64,000 nucleotides of DNA from Nitrososphaerota archaeon (GCA_027887045.1 JAPCJH010000002.1:260723-324722); one strand, 5' to 3'. Counted from the first letter of the stretch, positions 1 to 8,879 are shown. Program-made: numbers and translations. The notes: generated by a model from the letters alone, not told the origin.

Positions 1-1458
1 CGCGTAGCTCGGTTTGAGTTCAATAGCTCGCTTGAATTCTTCCTCCGACTCCTTCCACTTTGCTTCGTAGCTGTTGTAGACAACGCCTAGGGACGCGTGC
101 GGTTCAGCGAGTCCTGGGTCTATTTCAAGCGCCCTCGATATGTATTCTTTAGCCTTGGGGAATGCTTTCCGCGGCTCAATCCATCCATAGTCTCCAGAGA
201 TTATGTAACAATCAGCCAATCCTACGTAGGCAGGCGCGTAAGTTGGGTCAATGCTGATTGCCTTCTCGAAGTACTTTGCGGCCATAGCGTTGTTGTCTCT
301 CGTCCTCTCATTCCAGTAGTATCTTCCTTTGAGGTAGAGCGTGTGGGCTTCCGTGCTCTTAGTCGGCTCTTTCTCGATTTGTCTGGTTTCATTCGGTAGG
401 ATTCGCACCTTCAACGCATCGGCCACCTGCTTCGCGATATCGCTTTGGATTGCGAATACGTCGTCGAACTCCCTGTCGTAGCTCTGGGCCCATAAGTGCT
501 TGTCGTCGACCGCGTCGATGAGCTGCACGGTAATCCGAATCCTGTTTTCTGACTTCCTCACGCTTCCCTCTAGGATGGTGCCCGCTCTCAGTTCGCGGCC
601 TATTTCGGCCACCGTCCTGCCGCCTCCCTTGAACTTCATTGCTGAAGTCCGAGAAATGACGCTGAGCTCACCAATGTTCGATATCGTCGAGATCAACTCT
701 TCTGTCATGCCATCTGCAAAGTATTCGTCTTCAGAGCCAGAGATCATGTTGACCAGAGGCAGTACCGCGATGCGACGTCGGTCCAAGGAAGGTTCCAGCG
801 ATTCTTCCCTCCCCTCCCAGGGAAGGACGATCTTGTAGACCTCCATCGGCAGCTGGACGTTCTTGAGCTCCCGCGACCCGAGACTGACGAAACGAAGTTC
901 GGGCGTGGCGCGCACCATATTGTAGACCCGCTCTGAGATGGAGATTCCTTCAGGCTCGGCCAGCAGCGCTATTCTCGAAGCGACCGCGAGTGTTTCGCCT
1001 GATATCTCGCCATCTCTTTCTGTGAATTCCCCAAGGTGTATTCCTATCCTTACGTAGATGTCTCTGTCGTTCGGTGCTGAACTATTGTACTCCCTTAAGA
1101 GACGCTGGACCTCGACTGCGCATCGGGCGGCGTTGAGGGCGCTGTCGAATAAGACTAGAGATTCATGCGATTTCAGCCTAGTCTCTCGAGTCTTCACGCC
1201 GCCTCCTGTGAGCCAGCCCTTGAGTCCCGTTTCTTCGGAAGGGGCGAGATTCCCTCCCAAGTCAAGCCCACCGTGACTGGAAGAGGTCTGCCGTATGACA
1301 GACCTTTGCTTTTCAAGCAAAGACTTCGCAAGTGGTTCGTCCTGCCGGATAATGTCTGGGTAGGATACCATCTCAGTGAACATTATCGCTCCGGGTCGAT
1401 TTGCGACCTCTGCCAACACACTACCTTCGTTCACGTGCTCCCTAGGAGATAAAACCAT
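1..1458 (-). CDS. Degenerate class III cyclase-like / TolB-like / TPR protein (C-terminus beyond window)
   Basis: The minus strand is open from the left edge to an ATG at 1458, giving 486 residues. Residues about 25-205 resemble the class III adenylate/guanylate cyclase fold, but the first metal Asp motif reads FTEM (Asp to Glu) and the GD motif region reads KSHESL, so the second metal Asp is gone and cyclase activity is unlikely. About residues 215-350 form the TolB-like segment with FADGMTEELIS and a LEGSVR stretch that usually follows such domains. From about residue 370 there are TPR repeats, for example GLAEPHASLGVVYN and AIELKPSYA. The family is known in soil bacteria and archaea as large signalling or scaffold proteins. 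The gene has no visible partner; it follows the UbiA gene at a 129 bp gap. Confidence 0.85.
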   Translation of the reverse strand, partial: MVLSPREHVNEGSVLAEVANRPGAIMFTEMVSYPDIIRQDEPLAKSLLEKQRSVIRQTSSSHGGLDLGGNLAPSEETGLKGWLTGGGVKTRETRLKSHESLVLFDSALNAARCAVEVQRLLREYNSSAPNDRDIYVRIGIHLGEFTERDGEISGETLAVASRIALLAEPEGISISERVYNMVRATPELRFVSLGSRELKNVQLPMEVYKIVLPWEGREESLEPSLDRRRIAVLPLVNMISGSEDEYFADGMTEELISTISNIGELSVISRTSAMKFKGGGRTVAEIGRELRAGTILEGSVRKSENRIRITVQLIDAVDDKHLWAQSYDREFDDVFAIQSDIAKQVADALKVRILPNETRQIEKEPTKSTEAHTLYLKGRYYWNERTRDNNAMAAKYFEKAISIDPTYAPAYVGLADCYIISGDYGWIEPRKAFPKAKEYISRALEIDPGLAEPHASLGVVYNSYEAKWKESEEEFKRAIELKPSYA

Positions 1459-1587
1459 TTGGCAGCCGGTCAACGTGGCTTGAAAGGCGAGCGGGCTCGG
1501 TGGGGTTCGCCCCTAAATGGGTTCGAAAAGCGGATTCCTTTTTGCATCTGAAAGTGGCCTCGTATTCTGGTGATGCACCAGACGATT

Positions 1588-2487
1588 TCAGAAGATGAAA
1601 CCCCGGACTAGATATCCCACGAGCAACAGGAGTCCAGTCCAAATGGTTGCCAGGACCATGGAAGCCATTCCGGGTATCAATTCCGTTGTCTTGTCGTAAT
1701 TCCGACCGAGAATGCTTGCCGCAGCCCCAGCCTTTGGAAGCGCGACTAGGGACAGCAGTGCGAGAGGGGTGACTATGCCAACAATGACGCCCGTAATGAT
1801 GACCAAATATGCGCTCGCTACCAGAACCTTGAATCGGGTCGCGGCCTTAGCTTTCCCCCATCTCACGATCAGGTGACGACGACCTACACCCTCGTCTGCC
1901 ACGGCGTCGGGAAATTCATTGATGTAGAGGATAGCCGAAACTAGGATGCCGAGTGATATGCCGACGAGAACCGGCTCAAGGTCGATCCTCCCCCTCTGCA
2001 GATAGTATGTGCCGATGATGAGGAGGGGGCCGAAGTTCAACCCCGCCATGAGCTCTCCGATCCCAACCCGCGAGAGGACCGCCGAGTAGGCCACGATAGA
2101 GACAGCCGCGATAACCACGATTCCGACAAGTATTGGATCGAAAGCGAATCTAAAGACAAAGTAAGATCCAATCGCTAGCCCGATCCCAAGAAATAGAATG
2201 CCAGCGTACAGAACGCTCTCCGGCCTCAACTCCTTCGTAGGAAGCACCCTACTTCCACCGCTGAACGGAGTTGGAATCGTCGCCAGGTCCAACCCGCTTC
2301 GAAAGTCGAAGTAGTCGTTCAATACGTTAACGCTAACGTGCAGACAGAGTACACCAACTAGGGTCATGAGGGCTACCAGCGGGTCGAAAGCGCCATGATT
2401 CCAAGCAATGGCAACTCCCACCGGGACGAAGATCGTTGGCAATAGTAGAAAGGGTGCCCTGAGTTCCTTGACCCAAACGCTTGGCAA
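1588..2487 (-). CDS. UbiA-family (MenA-like) prenyltransferase
   Basis: A 299-residue polytopic membrane protein starting at TTG 2487. It carries the two Asp-rich motifs of the UbiA superfamily: NDYFDFRSGLD near residue 57 and NEFPDAVAD near residue 190. These bind Mg-prenyl diphosphate. The spacing and the wording of the motifs are closest to MenA-type enzymes, which prenylate 1,4-dihydroxy-2-naphthoate for menaquinone, but other archaeal lipid or quinone substrates are possible. About eight hydrophobic segments are visible. It lies 19 bp behind the PAS gene on the same strand, so the two are probably cotranscribed from the promoter upstream of the PAS gene. Confidence 0.85.
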   Translation of the reverse strand: MPSVWVKELRAPFLLLPTIFVPVGVAIAWNHGAFDPLVALMTLVGVLCLHVSVNVLNDYFDFRSGLDLATIPTPFSGGSRVLPTKELRPESVLYAGILFLGIGLAIGSYFVFRFAFDPILVGIVVIAAVSIVAYSAVLSRVGIGELMAGLNFGPLLIIGTYYLQRGRIDLEPVLVGISLGILVSAILYINEFPDAVADEGVGRRHLIVRWGKAKAATRFKVLVASAYLVIITGVIVGIVTPLALLSLVALPKAGAAASILGRNYDKTTELIPGMASMVLATIWTGLLLLVGYLVRGFIF

Positions 2488-2506
2488 TGTCTGGTTATTG
2501 CTTCCT

Positions 2507-2845
2507 CTAGAGGTTTCTAAGTGGTTTGGTTAAACCCATGTATCCAGTTATTTCGTTACCACGCTTAAGGGGGCGCACCGTCAAAACCGCTCTGAATTTC
2601 GATCCATCCTTCCTTACAAGAGTTACTTCCTCCTCGAACTTCCCCTCGTCGGCAGCAGTCTTCAGAAGCCTCGGGACCAAAGATTGCACGGCTTCTGGCT
2701 CGTGGAATAGCGTTACTCTTTGCTTTCTGACGACTTCCTCGGGCTTCCATCCGAAGAGCTTGCCTGCGCCGATTCCGTACGAGGTGATAAGACCGGAAGT
2801 GTCACAGGCAATCCCAGAATAGGAGTCCGTGCTTTCCTCAGCCAT
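2507..2845 (-). CDS. Single PAS-domain protein
   Basis: A 112-residue soluble protein that is almost entirely one PAS domain: GIACDTSGLITSYG at the start, the KLFGWKPEEVV helix, then FEEEVTLVRKDGSKF and the final sheet strand. No kinase, HTH or GGDEF output domain is attached, so it must act through a partner. It is the first gene of a likely two-gene unit with the UbiA prenyltransferase. A TATA-like stretch (minus-strand CTCTTTAACTC, 2871-2882) lies about 31 bp before the ATG, consistent with a nearly leaderless transcript. The ligand (redox, flavin, small molecule) cannot be read from sequence. Confidence 0.85.
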   Translation of the reverse strand: MAEESTDSYSGIACDTSGLITSYGIGAGKLFGWKPEEVVRKQRVTLFHEPEAVQSLVPRLLKTAADEGKFEEEVTLVRKDGSKFRAVLTVRPLKRGNEITGYMGLTKPLRNL

Positions 2846-2949
2846 TGCCCTTCGGTTACGGTAGTCGAATTCGAGTTAAAGAGGCTTCTTGAGTATTCTC
2901 GCACGTAAATAGATAGACTTGGCATAAAGGGCCCAAATTCTGCAAAAGC

Positions 2950-2957
2950 CTTATGTA
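2950..2957 (+). promoter_or_regulatory. TATA-like box for the RidA gene
   Basis: The sequence CTTATGTA is centred about 28 bp before the ATG at 2983. Two in-frame upstream ATGs (2953, 2968) lie inside or just after the box, so a transcript from this promoter would start at or near 2983. Confidence 0.45.
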
Positions 2958-2982
2958 TGAAATTTCGATGTGCAATTTTCTA

Positions 2983-3390
2983 ATGGACAAAGAGAGGGTG
3001 ACTGTCGATTCCGTCCCGGAGGCCGGGAAACGCGACAGCGCAGGGAACTTCACTCCCGCACCAGTGTCGAACGCGATAAAATTCGGAAATCTTGTCTTCA
3101 CGACCGCGAAGCCCGGCCGGGACTCTTCTGGGAAACTTGTCGACGGGATAGAGGGGCAGACGAAGCAAGCCCTCGACAACATCGCTGCTTTGTTGAGAGC
3201 TGCTGGAACAGACATGGAACACGTTCTGAAGGCCTGGGTCTACGTGACGGACATAAAGTACTTCGAACCCATGAACAAGGTCTACTCCCAGTGTTTCCGG
3301 GTACCGCCAGCTCGCACATTTCTTGTGGCCCACGGCTGGTTCGAGGAGGATCAGCTGGTGGAGATAGAAGTCATCGCCGGAATTCCCTAG
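2983..3390 (+). CDS. RidA/YjgF/YER057c-family protein
   Basis: A 135-residue protein of the RidA family, which hydrolyses reactive enamine/imine intermediates or, as RutC, acts in pyrimidine ring-opening pathways. Visible family features are the GNLVFTTA strand, the LRAAGTDMEHVLKAWVYV segment, the PPARTFLV region holding the substrate-binding Arg, and the VEIEVIA end. The start at 2983 is preferred over 2953 because the TATA-like box overlaps the earlier ATG. The gene is followed after 15 bp by a luciferase-like oxidoreductase on the same strand, a pairing that recalls rutA/rutC. The exact substrate is unknown. Confidence 0.88.
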   Translation: MDKERVTVDSVPEAGKRDSAGNFTPAPVSNAIKFGNLVFTTAKPGRDSSGKLVDGIEGQTKQALDNIAALLRAAGTDMEHVLKAWVYVTDIKYFEPMNKVYSQCFRVPPARTFLVAHGWFEEDQLVEIEVIAGIP

Positions 3391-3405
3391 AAATCGCAGT
3401 TAACC

Positions 3406-4401
3406 ATGAAAATAGATTTCGGGGTTAGAGTTCCCGTTTCGGGGCCGCTAGCCAGCCGAGAGAATGTCATCTCCAGCGCTGAAGCGGCTGAAAACCTAGG
3501 ATTCCGAACGGTCTGGGTCCACGACCAGATCACCTGGAGCCGCGAACAGAATTCACACCATGTTTCCTCGGGTTCGGTCGAGGCGGTCGTCGAAGGGAAG
3601 AGTCCCGACTTCTTCGAATCCATCACTACCCTGAGCTATCTTGCCGGTGTCACTAGCTCGGTCAGGCTCGGGATAGCGGTGGTCGTCCTCCCTCTCCGCA
3701 ACCCCGTCATCTTGGCCAAGCAGCTCATGAATGTGGACGTAATGTCAAAGGGGAGACTGGTAATTGGCGTCGGGGCTGGGGCTCCGCTGGTCGGAAAGAC
3801 CTTCGAGGTCGTCGGCGTTCCGTTCGAGAAAAGGGGGGAGATAACCGACGACTACCTGAAGGCGATGCTTGCCGTGTTTGAAAGAAGGCGATATTCGAGT
3901 TATGTTGGAAAGTTTTCGAGCTTCAAGGACGCCGAGATTTTTCCGAAGCCGGTGCAGGTTCCGCACCCGCCAATAGTCATCGGGGGGCTGGGGAGGGCAC
4001 TGAGGAGAGCGGCTCTTTATGGGGACGGGTGGATACCGGCCAACATAACGCCAGAGAACGTCAAGAAGGGGATTTCGAAGATAAGATCAGTGGCGAAGAA
4101 GAATGGCAGACATCTCCCTGAGCTCCTCATCGGTAACGAAATATTCGCGAGCATCCATAGCGATTCAAACGTGGCGAGGAAAAATGCCTCTGCGACGATC
4201 GCCTCGTACGCGAAGTCAATCGGCCGTGGGAGCGAGGACGTCACCCTTCTAGGCTCGCCTTCCGAGATAACGAGGAAGGTCGAGGCATACGTTCAGTCGG
4301 GAGTGAATGTGTTCGAATTGAAGTTCATCTATAGGGACATGGACAGCTTCAATTCTCAGCTTAGACTCTTCGCTTCGGAAATTCTCCCCTCGTTCAGCTG
4401 A
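3406..4401 (+). CDS. Luciferase-like (LLM class, probably F420-dependent) oxidoreductase
   Basis: A 331-residue TIM-barrel oxidoreductase of the bacterial-luciferase superfamily. Visible elements are FGVRVPVSGP at the N-terminus, VRLGIAVVVLPLRNPVILAK in the middle, GRLVIGVGAG, and PPIVIGGLG followed by ALYGDGWIP. The absence of a clear FMN reductase partner and the archaeal setting favour F420 as cofactor, but FMN use as in RutA cannot be excluded. It is in one transcription unit with the RidA gene (15 bp gap). Together with the cyclic amidase downstream it suggests oxidative or reductive opening of a cyclic amide. Confidence 0.85.
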   Translation: MKIDFGVRVPVSGPLASRENVISSAEAAENLGFRTVWVHDQITWSREQNSHHVSSGSVEAVVEGKSPDFFESITTLSYLAGVTSSVRLGIAVVVLPLRNPVILAKQLMNVDVMSKGRLVIGVGAGAPLVGKTFEVVGVPFEKRGEITDDYLKAMLAVFERRRYSSYVGKFSSFKDAEIFPKPVQVPHPPIVIGGLGRALRRAALYGDGWIPANITPENVKKGISKIRSVAKKNGRHLPELLIGNEIFASIHSDSNVARKNASATIASYAKSIGRGSEDVTLLGSPSEITRKVEAYVQSGVNVFELKFIYRDMDSFNSQLRLFASEILPSFS

Positions 4402-4463
4402 GCTCGAAGATTCCAGTTCACGTGAAATTCAGCTAGGGTAACCCACAACTTTGTGATTCGGAA

Positions 4464-4473
4464 TGTTTTAAAT
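4464..4473 (+). promoter_or_regulatory. TATA-like box for the cyclic amidase gene
   Basis: TGTTTTAAAT lies about 36 bp before the TTG start at 4505, preceded by purine-rich sequence that could be a BRE. It would give a short leader of about ten bases. Confidence 0.4.
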
Positions 4474-4504
4474 CCGATTCCCTCGAAAAACGCGCCAAGA
4501 GCTT

Positions 4505-5893
4505 TTGCCATCTTACGACCTTGTCCTCAAGGACGCTCGTCTCTTCGTTGATGGCGGCCTCGTCGAAGCCGATCTTGCCATAAGTGACGAGAAGATTGCG
4601 GCGGTGGGGAGGAATCTACCCCAGGGTTCGAAGACGATCAACATTTCGGGAAAGATAGTCCTCCCGGGACTCGTAGACCTGCACTCTCACATCAGAGATC
4701 CGGGATACACCTACAAGGAAGATTTCAGGACCGCCTCAAAGGCAGCGGCTGCTGGGGGCGTGACGACCTTCGTGGACATGCCAAACGTCGAGCCTCCGAC
4801 GGCCTCGTTGAAGACTTTCTTGGCGAAGAAGAATATCGCTAGCAGGAAATCGATCGTCGACTTCAACCATTTCGTCTTCCCAACAATCTCCGAGGTTCCT
4901 AAGTTGGCAAGGGCGGGCGTTGCGGGATTCAAGATTTTCATGGTCAGGGGGGCCTATCCCCACGACCCGAGAATCTGCGTCGAGGACCACGGGCTCCTCT
5001 TCCGCATGTTTGCCGAGATTCAGAAGACGGGGCTCCCGTGCCTGGTGCACCCGTCGAACATGTCGTTGTTCGAGATGTACTATGAAGCGTACAGGAAGTC
5101 GCAGCCGAGGGACGCGAAGTACATCAGCTTCGGGAAGGCGTACGTCGAGGAGCTGATCTACGGAACTTCTGTTTCGGTGCTGGTAGCGCTCGCGAAGAAG
5201 ACCCGCGTTCGCCTTCACTTAGTCCACACCCATTCGGAGATGGCGATTCAGATTCTTCGCGAGGCGAAACATGAGGGTTACGACATCACAGCGCAGGTCG
5301 ACCCCAAGTACTTCGTGACCTCGCCAGAAGAACTTCGCCGCCTCGGTCCGCTCGTCCTACCGGGAGGGTTGCTTTCGAAGCAGCGGGTTGCGGCCATCTG
5401 GGAGGCGCTGGGAACGGGCGTGATCGACGTCCTTGCCACCGACCACGCGCCCCACACCAAGAAAGAAGTGGAAGAGATGATGGCTAAGAACCCGTGGGAG
5501 GCGCCGTTTGGCTGCCCCCAGCTCGAGCACTATCTCTCCGTCTTTCTGAACGAAGTCAACAAAGGAACAATCTCGATCGCCGAATTCGTCCGCATGGCTT
5601 CATCGACCCCCGCGAAGATAATTGATGTCTATCCCAAGAAGGGGGTGATTGGAATCGGTTCTGATGCCGACCTGGTCGTCGTCGACATGAAGAAGGAGCA
5701 CGTCCTCTCGAGCGAGAAGGTCTACTCGAAGGTCGGGTGGACTCCTTACGAGGGCAGGAGAGTGAGGGGGGCGCCCCTGATGACAATCAGGAGGGGAGAA
5801 GTCATCATGGAGGACGGGATGGTGCTGGGGAAGGCAGGGTCTGGGCGATTCGTAAAGCCTCTCCACAGGCGCGTCAGGGGACGGCGACACTAG
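4505..5893 (+). CDS. Dihydroorotase/allantoinase-like cyclic amidohydrolase
   Basis: A 462-residue amidohydrolase starting at TTG. All binuclear-zinc ligands are present: HSHIRDPG (HxH), the carboxylated Lys in GFKIFM, His in CLVHPSN, His in HLVHTHSE and Asp in ATDHAPHT. The PFGCPQLE segment near residue 337 fits dihydroorotase and allantoinase rather than the D-hydantoinase branch. Enzymes of this family hydrolyse cyclic amides such as dihydroorotate, allantoin or hydantoins. There are no other pyrimidine-biosynthesis genes nearby, whereas RidA and a luciferase-like enzyme lie upstream, so a catabolic role is at least as likely as pyrB/pyrC-type synthesis. The 3' end overlaps the convergent M28 gene by 20 bp. 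Confidence 0.85.
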   Translation: MPSYDLVLKDARLFVDGGLVEADLAISDEKIAAVGRNLPQGSKTINISGKIVLPGLVDLHSHIRDPGYTYKEDFRTASKAAAAGGVTTFVDMPNVEPPTASLKTFLAKKNIASRKSIVDFNHFVFPTISEVPKLARAGVAGFKIFMVRGAYPHDPRICVEDHGLLFRMFAEIQKTGLPCLVHPSNMSLFEMYYEAYRKSQPRDAKYISFGKAYVEELIYGTSVSVLVALAKKTRVRLHLVHTHSEMAIQILREAKHEGYDITAQVDPKYFVTSPEELRRLGPLVLPGGLLSKQRVAAIWEALGTGVIDVLATDHAPHTKKEVEEMMAKNPWEAPFGCPQLEHYLSVFLNEVNKGTISIAEFVRMASSTPAKIIDVYPKKGVIGIGSDADLVVVDMKKEHVLSSEKVYSKVGWTPYEGRRVRGAPLMTIRRGEVIMEDGMVLGKAGSGRFVKPLHRRVRGRRH

Positions 5894-6989
5894 ACACCCC
5901 GACCCGCTCGAGCAGGCGACAGCATTTCGCGATGACTCCCTGTCGGATGTGCGCGACGGTGTCGTCGGTCGTCGTGGCGGTGGGCGTGGGGTAGGACCGC
6001 AACCAGCACGACTCAAAACCTTCCTGCAAGAAGACGTCACAATCTGAACCACGAGGGGTCGAAAGCTTCGGAAGCGTAAGACTCAGTCCCTTCGCCACTG
6101 AAGAGATTCTCGCGTTCAGTTTCGCTGACAGACTCCCGGCCCTCGAGCGCCCCACCAAATGCAATTGACCTGAGCCGATCGAGTCGAGGTTGAAGACGCT
6201 AGTCCCGGAATTCATTCTGCTTCCGGTGGACACGAAGTGATGCGCGCCGAGGAGACCGTATTCTTCCGCATCTGTGGACAGGAGAGAGAAACGTGGTTGA
6301 TTGATTGTGCTTGCGAGGAACAGAAGGAACGCAGTACCAGAAGCGTTGTCGATCGCCCCTGGAGAGTACGGACGACTGTCGCGATGTGCTACGAAAAGTG
6401 ACGTCGCTCTCCCGTTTCGCGGGGTGGCGTACAGATTTCTACCGAACCCCTTCTTCGTTCTTGCACGAATGGTCAGTGCGACATGGACCTCTTTCTTTGA
6501 AGAATCCTTCCACAATTTCCGCCCCAAGGGCCGCCGGACCATCAGGGAAGGTATGGAAGAGCTTGGGTATCTTACCCTCCCGACAAGCATCCCTCCTGAA
6601 TTTGGATAGATCAGTACCCCGGCGGCTCCCCTTCCAGCCAACTCTTCGACTGCGATGGATTCGTGGATCCGAGATATGGGCAACAAGACGATTTTGCCTC
6701 GCGCATCCTCATCGATATCCCTGCAGACAAGCCCTGCCAACCCTCCGCGGTGAGTACTCGCTGAGCAAAGCGCGGGAATGCATTCAGTCTCTAACCCGTC
6801 GACGATCAGGCTGGAATCCTCCAGGACATATTGTTGAAACTGGAACGATTGGCTCTCGAGGTCGAATCTTTCGGAGGATTCCAACTTGGATCTCAGAAAC
6901 TCGAACGACCTCGAATTACTTGCTGACCCTGCCGGACGTGGCGTTCGCGACAACTTCCTAATTGTATCAATTATGGTGTTGGGGTCCAA
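5874..6989 (-). CDS. M28-family zinc aminopeptidase-like protein
   Basis: A zinc exopeptidase of family M28. Visible ligands and catalytic residues are VAHRDS, PGAIDNASG (bridging Asp), DAEEYGLLG (Glu pair), NLDSIG and a late His in DTVAHIRQ. A middle PA-like insert (RGAAGVLIYP) is typical of larger members. No signal peptide is evident with the TTG start at 6989, so it is probably cytoplasmic. The frame stays open to an ATG at 7121, but that would lie beyond the divergent promoter at 7030-7038 and inside the signal peptide of the opposite gene; 6989 is therefore preferred but unproven. The first Asp of the usual DDNASG is Ile here. Confidence 0.75.
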   Translation of the reverse strand: MDPNTIIDTIRKLSRTPRPAGSASNSRSFEFLRSKLESSERFDLESQSFQFQQYVLEDSSLIVDGLETECIPALCSASTHRGGLAGLVCRDIDEDARGKIVLLPISRIHESIAVEELAGRGAAGVLIYPNSGGMLVGRVRYPSSSIPSLMVRRPLGRKLWKDSSKKEVHVALTIRARTKKGFGRNLYATPRNGRATSLFVAHRDSRPYSPGAIDNASGTAFLLFLASTINQPRFSLLSTDAEEYGLLGAHHFVSTGSRMNSGTSVFNLDSIGSGQLHLVGRSRAGSLSAKLNARISSVAKGLSLTLPKLSTPRGSDCDVFLQEGFESCWLRSYPTPTATTTDDTVAHIRQGVIAKCCRLLERVGVSSVAVP

Positions 6990-7029
6990 GATACTGTTGA
7001 TTCCCGACCAGTTGAAAACCTTGGTAGAA

Positions 7030-7038
7030 GGTTTATAT
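7030..7038. promoter_or_regulatory. Shared TATA box between divergent genes
   Basis: GGTTTATAT reads as a TATA element on the plus strand about 28 bp before TTG 7063, and its complement ATATAAACC serves the minus strand toward the M28 gene (TTG 6989). A symmetric TATA can support initiation in both directions. Confidence 0.5.
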
Positions 7039-7062
7039 CTTAACAGAGGGCTTTTGACGATA

Positions 7063-8277
7063 TTGGGTTTTCGCGGAAGGCGAGCCCTCACTAGGGTTGC
7101 ATCGGTCATTGTCGCAGTCATAATCGTAGTCGCGGTTGCTGCGGGCGGATATTACGTGGTAAGCCTTGGCACAAAAACCACGCCGCCAGTCACCACCACA
7201 ACCGGACCACAATCACTGACCAACGTGACGTTCGGTTTCGCGGGACCTCCGGACATAACTGATACTCCGGGTTTCATGTTCTGGCAGACTTTCGCCCATC
7301 AAGAAGGCATAAACCTGAACGTCCAGTATTTCGATGGTGACGCGTCCGTCGCAGAGGCATTGGTCGCTGGCTCAATCCAGGTCGCCGAAGGGGGATTCCA
7401 GTCCACGCTCCTCGCGGACGAATCCTCAGGAAACTCGAGCGGGTCGTATCCGTTCCTGATCTTCAGCAACTACGAGGCTATCAACGATTACGCGTTGATC
7501 GTATCCAATTCAATTACCTCGTTCAGTCAACTCGCGGGACAGCCCATTGCCACGTCCGGCCCCGGCTCCTCGTCGAATCTGTTTTGTAAGCTCCTGCTCG
7601 CCGCTCATGGTATCACGGGTAGTCAGGCGAATTGCGCCCCGATAGGCGGGGGAGGCGCGAGATATCGCGCACTGATTGCCGGGCAGGTTGTCGGAGACAT
7701 CGCCGAGCCCTTCCAGATAGTCAGCGGGGTGGCCACTGGAAAATACCACATAATCGCGACGGTGCCGCAGCTTTTCCCGACGATAATGTTCTCGGTTCTT
7801 TATACCAGCAGGACCTACGCACAGGCCAACCCGACCGTCATCACCAAGATAACCGCGGCGATTCTGCTGGCGGATAGATGGGCCCAGAACGAAACTCAAT
7901 GGATCGCAAAGGAACAGGTGGAGTTTCCAGGGACGAACGTCACGATCGCCTCTACAGCTTGGAAGATTTGGGCCGCGATGGGGCTGTGGCAACCAAACGG
8001 AGGGTTATCGGAAACGAGCGTCTCGACATCGGAGCAATTCCTGCTCAACTCGAGCCAGATCAAGTCCTTTCTCGCAGTCAAGTACTTCGTTGACCTAACG
8101 CATCTGCATGATGCTCTCACGACCCTCGGGAATTACACCGCGGGAGTCATCACGAACCCGAACATACCCACGATCCCGGTTACCATCCCCGGCTTCGGCG
8201 GAGGCGGTGGAGGGGGGGTCGGCGCAGCGGCGGCTACTTGGGTTCTTTTGACTCGGAGGTCGAGGGGTGGATCATGA
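7063..8277 (+). CDS. NitT/TauT-type ABC substrate-binding protein, membrane anchored
   Basis: About 404 residues from a leaderless TTG at 7063. The N-terminus has two Arg, then a strong hydrophobic segment (SVIVAVIIVVAVAAGGYYVV) and a Thr-rich linker, which fits an export signal/anchor. The body matches SsuA/TauA/NMT1-like periplasmic binding proteins (VTFGFAGPPDITD, FDGDASVAEALVAG, LAGQPIATSGPGSSS). The C-terminus has PGF followed by seven Gly, a short hydrophobic run and TRRSRGG, which resembles a tripartite sorting tail. It heads an operon with two SsuC-like permeases and an ATPase. Such systems take up sulfonates, nitrate, pyrimidine precursors, hydroxymethylpyrimidine or riboflavin; the substrate is not evident. 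Confidence 0.85.
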   Translation: MGFRGRRALTRVASVIVAVIIVVAVAAGGYYVVSLGTKTTPPVTTTTGPQSLTNVTFGFAGPPDITDTPGFMFWQTFAHQEGINLNVQYFDGDASVAEALVAGSIQVAEGGFQSTLLADESSGNSSGSYPFLIFSNYEAINDYALIVSNSITSFSQLAGQPIATSGPGSSSNLFCKLLLAAHGITGSQANCAPIGGGGARYRALIAGQVVGDIAEPFQIVSGVATGKYHIIATVPQLFPTIMFSVLYTSRTYAQANPTVITKITAAILLADRWAQNETQWIAKEQVEFPGTNVTIASTAWKIWAAMGLWQPNGGLSETSVSTSEQFLLNSSQIKSFLAVKYFVDLTHLHDALTTLGNYTAGVITNPNIPTIPVTIPGFGGGGGGGVGAAAATWVLLTRRSRGGS

Positions 8278-8879
8278 AGAGTTCGGTTGTAATGGCCGGC
8301 GTGGTCGTCCTTATCGTGGGTTTCGCTATCGCGGGGTATGGCTTGGCGACCCCAGGCAAGCAGACCAACACTAGCACGACGACGGCGACTGTTGCGGCAG
8401 TCCGAAACACGAACCGGGTTGTAGCCGCCAACGGTTTCTGGGCCATGGGGGCCGCGAACCTGTCACAGGGTCAAACTGTCACCGGGACCGTCAGCGTGTC
8501 AAACTTCAGCGCTGCCAAGGGGCACGTCTTCCTCTATGTGCTGAATGAATCTTCGTTCATCGGCTGGGGAGCGTGCGTCCCGTGCAGCGCGACGAATTAC
8601 CTAAACAAGTCACTGCCTACAGCAGGAACCTACTCGTTTACTTGGACGACGCCCGCGAGCGGGAGCTACTACTTCGTGTTGGATGATAATTACTACAGCG
8701 CCGCGGCGCCGGCCACATTCGTGGCTAACGCAGCCGGTGCCACAACGTTCACCACGACCCAGACCAATCCCAACTCCACTTTGGACTACGGCGGCGTGGC
8801 AGTCGCAGTCCTGGGGGCTGTGATCCTTGGGGTCGGGCTTGTCGCAGGGTCACCCGACAAGAAACAGCCACCGACCTGA
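8274..8879 (+). CDS. Extracytoplasmic membrane protein in the NitT/TauT operon
   Basis: About 201 residues from ATG 8274, whose first bases overlap the upstream stop (ATGA), indicating translational coupling. It has an N-terminal transmembrane segment (VVMAGVVVLIVGFAIAGYG), a roughly 130-residue outside domain with a beta-rich pattern (GQTVTGTVSVSNF, GTYSFTWTTPASGSYYFVLDD) and a second C-terminal transmembrane segment with a short charged tail. The pattern resembles pre-peptidase/emp24-like beta domains seen in archaeal surface proteins. The family is not recognised. Its place between binding protein and permease suggests an accessory role in transport. Confidence 0.75.
   Translation: MKSSVVMAGVVVLIVGFAIAGYGLATPGKQTNTSTTTATVAAVRNTNRVVAANGFWAMGAANLSQGQTVTGTVSVSNFSAAKGHVFLYVLNESSFIGWGACVPCSATNYLNKSLPTAGTYSFTWTTPASGSYYFVLDDNYYSAAAPATFVANAAGATTFTTTQTNPNSTLDYGGVAVAVLGAVILGVGLVAGSPDKKQPPT

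Noticed and set aside
1502-1513. GGGGTTCGCCCC hairpin between the cyclase-like and UbiA genes
   Set aside because: A short stem of four pairs without a T run on the transcribed strand; too weak to call a terminator.
6990-7121. Longer N-terminus for the M28 peptidase
   Set aside because: It would cross the divergent TATA element and lie antisense to the signal segment of the binding protein.
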